8,348 nt of DNA from Chloroflexota bacterium (GTDB lineage Bacteria; Chloroflexota; Dehalococcoidia; Lucifugimonadales; JADFKI01): NCBI GenBank assembly GCA_009838595.1, contig VXRI01000242.1:1-8348 (forward strand), read 5' to 3'. Within the stretch, counting starts at the first letter, position 1. Every line of letters starts with the position of its first letter. The notes beneath the pieces were generated by a model, which did no database searches, had not been told where the DNA came from, and saw nothing but the letters and a program-made list of their open reading frames with translations. The position numbers and the translations under genes are program-made. Below, one piece after another: positions 5,860-8,348 of the stretch.

Positions 5860-5860
5860 C

Positions 5861-5888
5861 GGGATAGGCAGGATGGATAGGATATAAT
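5861..5888. promoter_or_regulatory. hicB leader: repeat-derived sequence with a -10-like TATAAT
   Basis: GGGATAGGCAGGATGGATAG (5861-5880) is a reverse-strand relative of the family-2 repeat's CTATCCATCCTG half. It is directly followed by TATAAT (5883-5888), 31 bases before the hicB start. No good -35 box is seen at the expected spacing, so the promoter call is weak. The repeat begins two bases after the deacetylase stop. Confidence 0.3.
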
Positions 5889-5918
5889 TGACGCAAGCAG
5901 CGAGAGAGGTGATGGAAC

Positions 5919-6164
5919 ATGCTGAGTGAATATATAGCCGCCGCGATGCGACGAGCAGAATACAAGATGCTGGAAGACAAAACCTATTGGGGCGAAATCC
6001 CCCCGCTTCAGGGCGGCTGGGCTAACGCCGACAGCCTAAAAGAATGCGAGGAAGAATTGGAGAGCGTCTTGGAGGACTGGATTCTGATAGGGCTGGACTT
6101 TGGGGACGAGATGCCAGAGATAGACGGGTTAACGGTGTCCATTAGGACGAAGGAACTTGCCTGA
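5919..6164 (+). CDS. hicB: HicB family antitoxin
   Basis: An 81-residue antitoxin of the type II HicBA system. It shows the family pattern MLSEYIAAAMRRAEY, YWGEIPPLQGGWANADSLKECEEELESVLEDWI, then GLxFGDEMPEIDG, which makes the short RNase-H-like fold that binds and blocks HicA. There is no added C-terminal DNA-binding domain. The start follows GAGGTGAT (5906-5913), a strong ribosome binding site. Gene order is antitoxin first, and its stop shares bases with the hicA start (TGATG, 6162-6166), the usual translational coupling. The gene itself looks undamaged although its toxin partner is broken, so it may now be an orphan antitoxin, possibly still able to neutralise related HicA toxins elsewhere in the genome. 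Confidence 0.9.
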   Translation: MLSEYIAAAMRRAEYKMLEDKTYWGEIPPLQGGWANADSLKECEEELESVLEDWILIGLDFGDEMPEIDGLTVSIRTKELA

Positions 6165-6365
6165 TGCCCGTGTTTGGGCCGGTCAGCAGAAGAGACTTGA
6201 TACGGCACTTGCGCGACCTGGGGTTTGACGGGCCGTATCCTCATGCGTAGAGGCTCCCTGCAAATAAGTATCCCCAATCCTCATCGTGGAGACATGAGCA
6301 GACCTTTGCTTGCAGAGATACTCCGAAAAGCCGGTGTAACCCGCGAAGACTGGGAACGGCTGTGA
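6164..6365 (+). pseudogene. hicA: HicA family mRNA-interferase toxin, frameshifted and missing its catalytic segment
   Basis: From ATG 6164 the frame reads MPVFGPVSRRDLIRHLRDLG then FDGPYPHA and stops at TAG 6248-6250 after 28 residues. The rest of a HicA continues in another frame from about 6243: MRRGSLQISIPNPHRGD, SRPLLAEILRKAGVTREDWERL, ending in TGA 6363-6365. Intact HicA proteins carry a GGKHxF segment exactly between these two parts, and its His is the catalytic residue. Here GPYP is joined directly to MRRG. The frame change requires a loss of 2 (mod 3) bases, and 17 bases would restore the normal x-G-G-K-H-Q-F spacing. So a short deletion near 6240-6243 removed the active site and broke the frame at once. 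In its intact state HicA is a dsRBD-fold RNase that cleaves mRNA; this copy should be inactive. A sequencing error is unlikely to lose a whole motif. Confidence 0.85.
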
Positions 6366-6472
6366 CCTTCCCCGGCGAGGAGTTCCTGCGGACCGTGGAT
6401 GTGGCGCGAATGTTCGCGGATCAAGTATCCGTCTATATGTTCCAATTTCTGCGGCGAGGGTGTACGATTTAG
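6364..6472 (+). pseudogene. Fragment of a polysaccharide deacetylase 3' end
   Basis: Bases 6364-6421 repeat 5793-5850, the 3' end of the intact deacetylase gene, with 53 of 58 positions equal. The translation TFPGEEFLRTVDVARMFAD matches residues 250-268 of the intact protein, TFPGVEFMRTVDVARMFAD. Three of the five differences are silent, which suggests it came from a diverged coding paralogue. The frame runs on through unrelated residues to TAG 6470-6472. Nothing of the N-terminal domain is present: the fragment starts at the hicA stop codon itself. It has no start codon or ribosome binding site of its own. Confidence 0.8.
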
Positions 6473-6524
6473 CCGTTGAGTGCGAACATAAGGACGGTCT
6501 GACTAGCCGTTTCAAAATAGATAG

Positions 6525-6830
6525 ATGAGGAGTATGAAATTGTCCCGTGAAGAAGAACTCCGAGAGATTAGTCGTCTGTACGAAGAAAACAAACTGGAAA
6601 TACAGATCATGCAAGAAGGCGAAGGCATGCACTGGGCATTGAACAAGGCTCTCGATGACGAATTGAAGCCGTGGGGCCAGCTGGACGAACAGCAACAAGC
6701 GGACCTCGTTCTTCATGTGGGCGACATGTCTAGCTGGCGTGGGGAAGGCAGAGTTGATACGGCGCTGGCGGATGATCTTTTCGAGAATTATCCTGAATTC
6801 TACGATATGCTGGTTGAAACTGACATTTGA
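6525..6830 (+). CDS. Small acidic hypothetical protein
   Basis: An open frame of 101 codons, or 98 if it starts at the second ATG, 6534. GAGGAG (6527-6532) fits neither start well: it lies inside the first start's codons and only one base before the second, so the start is uncertain. The protein is very acidic: about 25 Asp/Glu against 9 Lys/Arg. It looks helical at the N-terminus (SREEELREISRLYEENKLEI) and has a Trp-containing middle and an acidic end (DDLFENYPEFYDMLVETD). No family is recognised. There are no membrane segments and no Cys. It sits between the hicBA remnant and the Mrr nuclease gene, 152 bases before the latter, in the same direction. Confidence 0.55.
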   Translation: MRSMKLSREEELREISRLYEENKLEIQIMQEGEGMHWALNKALDDELKPWGQLDEQQQADLVLHVGDMSSWRGEGRVDTALADDLFENYPEFYDMLVETDI

Positions 6831-6883
6831 CTGACGCTGTATCACCTCTTCCGTACAGGCATTGGCACGAGTGAAACAACATT

Positions 6884-6901
6884 GCTAAGATACCACTTAG
6901 C
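6884..6901. repeat. Inverted repeat upstream of mrr
   Basis: GCTAAG (6884-6889) and CTTAGC (6896-6901) are perfect 6-bp arms around ATACCA, 54 bases after the small acidic gene and 81 bases before mrr. No T-run follows, so an operator-like site is as likely as a terminator. The rest of 6831-6982 shows nothing else. Confidence 0.35.
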
Positions 6902-6982
6902 GCGATTGGTCAAATGCGACAAGTTCCGATATGTTTGCCTATCCAGTGCATGCTGTTCAAGTGCCGTTGAGGGAGGTTCAAA

Positions 6983-7861
6983 ATGGCGCTGCCGTCTCAA
7001 AGCGAGTTTTTGCGGCCAATTCTGGAAATAGCATCCAATCAGAGCAAGGAGTTGCGGTATCCGGATTTTCGTGATGAGTTGATTCTCATGCTCAAGCTTA
7101 GTTCCGCTGACATGCAAGAGAAGACTCCATCTGGGGCGTTAAGGGTGGAGAAGCATATAAGATACTGCATATATCAGTTGAATAAAGCAAGGCTGTTGAC
7201 TACTGAGAAGCGCGGATGCTATCAAATTACCCCAGAGGGGCACCAGTTTCTCCAATATCACAAAGGAGCGTTAGATCAAGCGCAACTCAATCTGCTTGGC
7301 ACAGGTGTGCCACCACAATCTCCTGATGCGATGAACATGAACGATGTTTCGCCAGACGAACAGATTGAGATCATACACGAACAACTGCAAATCAAGTTGG
7401 CAGATGAATTGCTTGAAAGTGTGAAGCGCACATCGCCAGACCGCTTTGAACAATTGGTGATAGAACTTCTGGTGAAAATTGGTTATGGCAAAGGAGAGCG
7501 GGTGGGTGGCAGTGGCGATGGAGGTATCGACGGCATAATCACCCAGGATAGACTAGGATTCAAAAAGGTATATGTCCAAGCCAAGCGTTGGGACTCCACG
7601 CAAATAGGAGAGCCGGAAATTCGTAACTTCTCTGGCAGCCTAGACCCGCACGGAGCCAGCAGAGGCGTGTTCATCACCACCTCACTTTTCAGCGCAACTG
7701 CGCGACAGACCGCGGCTGCCGCCCAACTAAACAACAAAAACATCAAACTGATTGACGGCAAAGAGTTGGCAAGGCTGATGATCGAGTATGAAGTGGGCGT
7801 AATTACCAAAATGGTCTATAAAATCGGGGAGATTGACGAAAACTACTTCTCCGACCTCTGA
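6983..7861 (+). CDS. mrr: Mrr family (Type IV) restriction endonuclease
   Basis: A 292-residue protein with the two-domain layout of Mrr. An N-terminal winged-helix Mrr_N region (about 5-92; FLRPILEIASNQSKE, then a wing ending TEKRGCYQITPEGHQFL) is joined by a Gln/Asp-rich linker to a C-terminal PD-(D/E)xK nuclease domain (about 150-270). The active-site elements are visible: FEQLVIELLVKIGYG (155-169), GGSGDGGIDGII (175-186) with Asp183, and YVQAKRW (197-203) with Gln199 and Lys201. GVFITTSLFSATARQTA (228-244) is the conserved block after the core. Such enzymes cut modified foreign DNA and need no partner methylase, and none is seen. The start follows GGGAGG (6971-6976). Base composition is visibly more AT-rich than in the mazG and P450 genes, a sign of lateral acquisition common for defence genes. 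Confidence 0.92.
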   Translation: MALPSQSEFLRPILEIASNQSKELRYPDFRDELILMLKLSSADMQEKTPSGALRVEKHIRYCIYQLNKARLLTTEKRGCYQITPEGHQFLQYHKGALDQAQLNLLGTGVPPQSPDAMNMNDVSPDEQIEIIHEQLQIKLADELLESVKRTSPDRFEQLVIELLVKIGYGKGERVGGSGDGGIDGIITQDRLGFKKVYVQAKRWDSTQIGEPEIRNFSGSLDPHGASRGVFITTSLFSATARQTAAAAQLNNKNIKLIDGKELARLMIEYEVGVITKMVYKIGEIDENYFSDL

Positions 7862-7919
7862 GCGTATATCCACCACCATAACGCATCAAAATCCTTGATC
7901 CGATGTACTCTTTTGCCAG

Positions 7920-8348
7920 CTACCCCCGCGCCCTTCCGCTGCCCAGCGTCAGTATCATCGGGATGGCTATCAGGACGCTGAATGCCATTAGGACGAAGGG
8001 CTCGCGGTAGTTGCCGCGTATGTCGAATATCCAGCCCACTAGCACCGGCGCGACTACGCCGAACACCGCGCTCGTCGTCATCAGCGTGCCCATTATCGAG
8101 CCGTAGTGCCGCCTGCCGAACAAGTCCGCTATCAGCGCGAATCTCACAGGTATCGACGCGCCAAAGCCGAAGCCCCAGGTGATGACGAATATCACGATGT
8201 GCCACACTTCGCTGCTGAAGGCGAAGACCATCGTCCCCACGAACTGGAACATCAGCGCGCCCGCGATTACATGCCGCTTGTCCAGCCGGTCGCCGAAGTA
8301 GCCGCTGCCCAACCGTCCCGCCACGCTGAACATAGACACGCCCAATAT
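7920..8348 (-). CDS. Major facilitator superfamily transporter (3' part only)
   Basis: The frame is open to the window edge, so the 5' part lies beyond 8348. The visible 143 codons cover the C-terminal half of an MFS permease. GRLGSGYFGDRLDKR is the cytoplasmic loop motif G-x3-D-R-x-x-R that begins the second six-helix bundle. It is followed by about four hydrophobic helices (HVIAGALMFQFVGTMVFAF; IVIFVITWGFGFGASIPV; IMGTLMTTSAVFGVVAPVLVGWIF; EPFVLMAFSVLIAIPMILTL). FGRRHYGSIMG before the penultimate pair resembles the monocarboxylate/oxalate-formate antiporter branch, but the substrate is not determined. A TTG at 8343-8345 is not the true start, because the family needs about 200 more residues. 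It converges with mrr, 58 bases between the two stops. Confidence 0.85.
   Translation of the reverse strand: MLGVSMFSVAGRLGSGYFGDRLDKRHVIAGALMFQFVGTMVFAFSSEVWHIVIFVITWGFGFGASIPVRFALIADLFGRRHYGSIMGTLMTTSAVFGVVAPVLVGWIFDIRGNYREPFVLMAFSVLIAIPMILTLGSGRARG

Noticed and set aside
7885..7899. ATCAA/TTGAT hairpin between mrr and the MFS gene as a two-way terminator
   Set aside because: The stem has only 5 AT-rich pairs and no T-run follows in either direction.
8343..8345. TTG as the start codon of the MFS gene
   Set aside because: The frame is open beyond it to the window edge and the protein would lack its first half.
1..8348. CRISPR array, insertion sequence with transposase, rRNA genes
   Set aside because: No regularly spaced direct repeats, no transposase-like frame and no rRNA signature were seen on either strand.

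Overview
The window looks like a piece of a moderately GC-rich bacterial chromosome, probably an uncultured environmental lineage. The gene mix (a UGSC-type selenoprotein, a eukaryote-like P450, an ABM monooxygenase, a TIGR01906/DUF1461 membrane protein and a HicB-HicA pair), together with heavily repeated intergenic DNA, suggests Chloroflexota of the SAR202/Dehalococcoidia kind. That assignment is inference from gene style; no marker gene is present.

Layout. 1-278: a dispersed repeat, then the leader of a small FmdB-type zinc-ribbon gene (279-518). 588-1133: a gene interrupted by an in-frame TGA at 888-890. Read through as selenocysteine, it gives the UGSC motif of a known selenoprotein family of unknown function, with a SECIS-like hairpin directly after the TGA. 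1134-1257: a short structured stretch with a strong tRNA T-arm signature. 1258-2688: a complete cytochrome P450. 2818-3141: an ABM-type monooxygenase. 3131-3835 (minus strand): a four-helix membrane protein that converges on it. 3842-4180: repeats only. 4181-4969: MazG, a nucleotide-pool sanitation enzyme. 5047-5859: a NodB-type polysaccharide deacetylase.

From about 5860 to 7861 the DNA becomes accessory. It holds an intact HicB antitoxin, a HicA toxin gene broken by a small deletion that removed its catalytic GGKH segment, and a 58-bp second copy of the deacetylase gene's 3' end placed directly after the hicA stop. These are followed by a small very acidic unknown protein and an Mrr-type (Type IV) restriction endonuclease in visibly more AT-rich DNA. 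The window ends inside a minus-strand MFS transporter.

The genes do not form one pathway; most have their own ribosome binding site and repeat-filled leader. The strongest observations are the selenoprotein that a standard annotation would split in two, the disabled toxin beside a healthy antitoxin, the deacetylase fragment bracketing hicBA, and two intergenic repeat families, one of which has its palindromic core inverted between its two copies.
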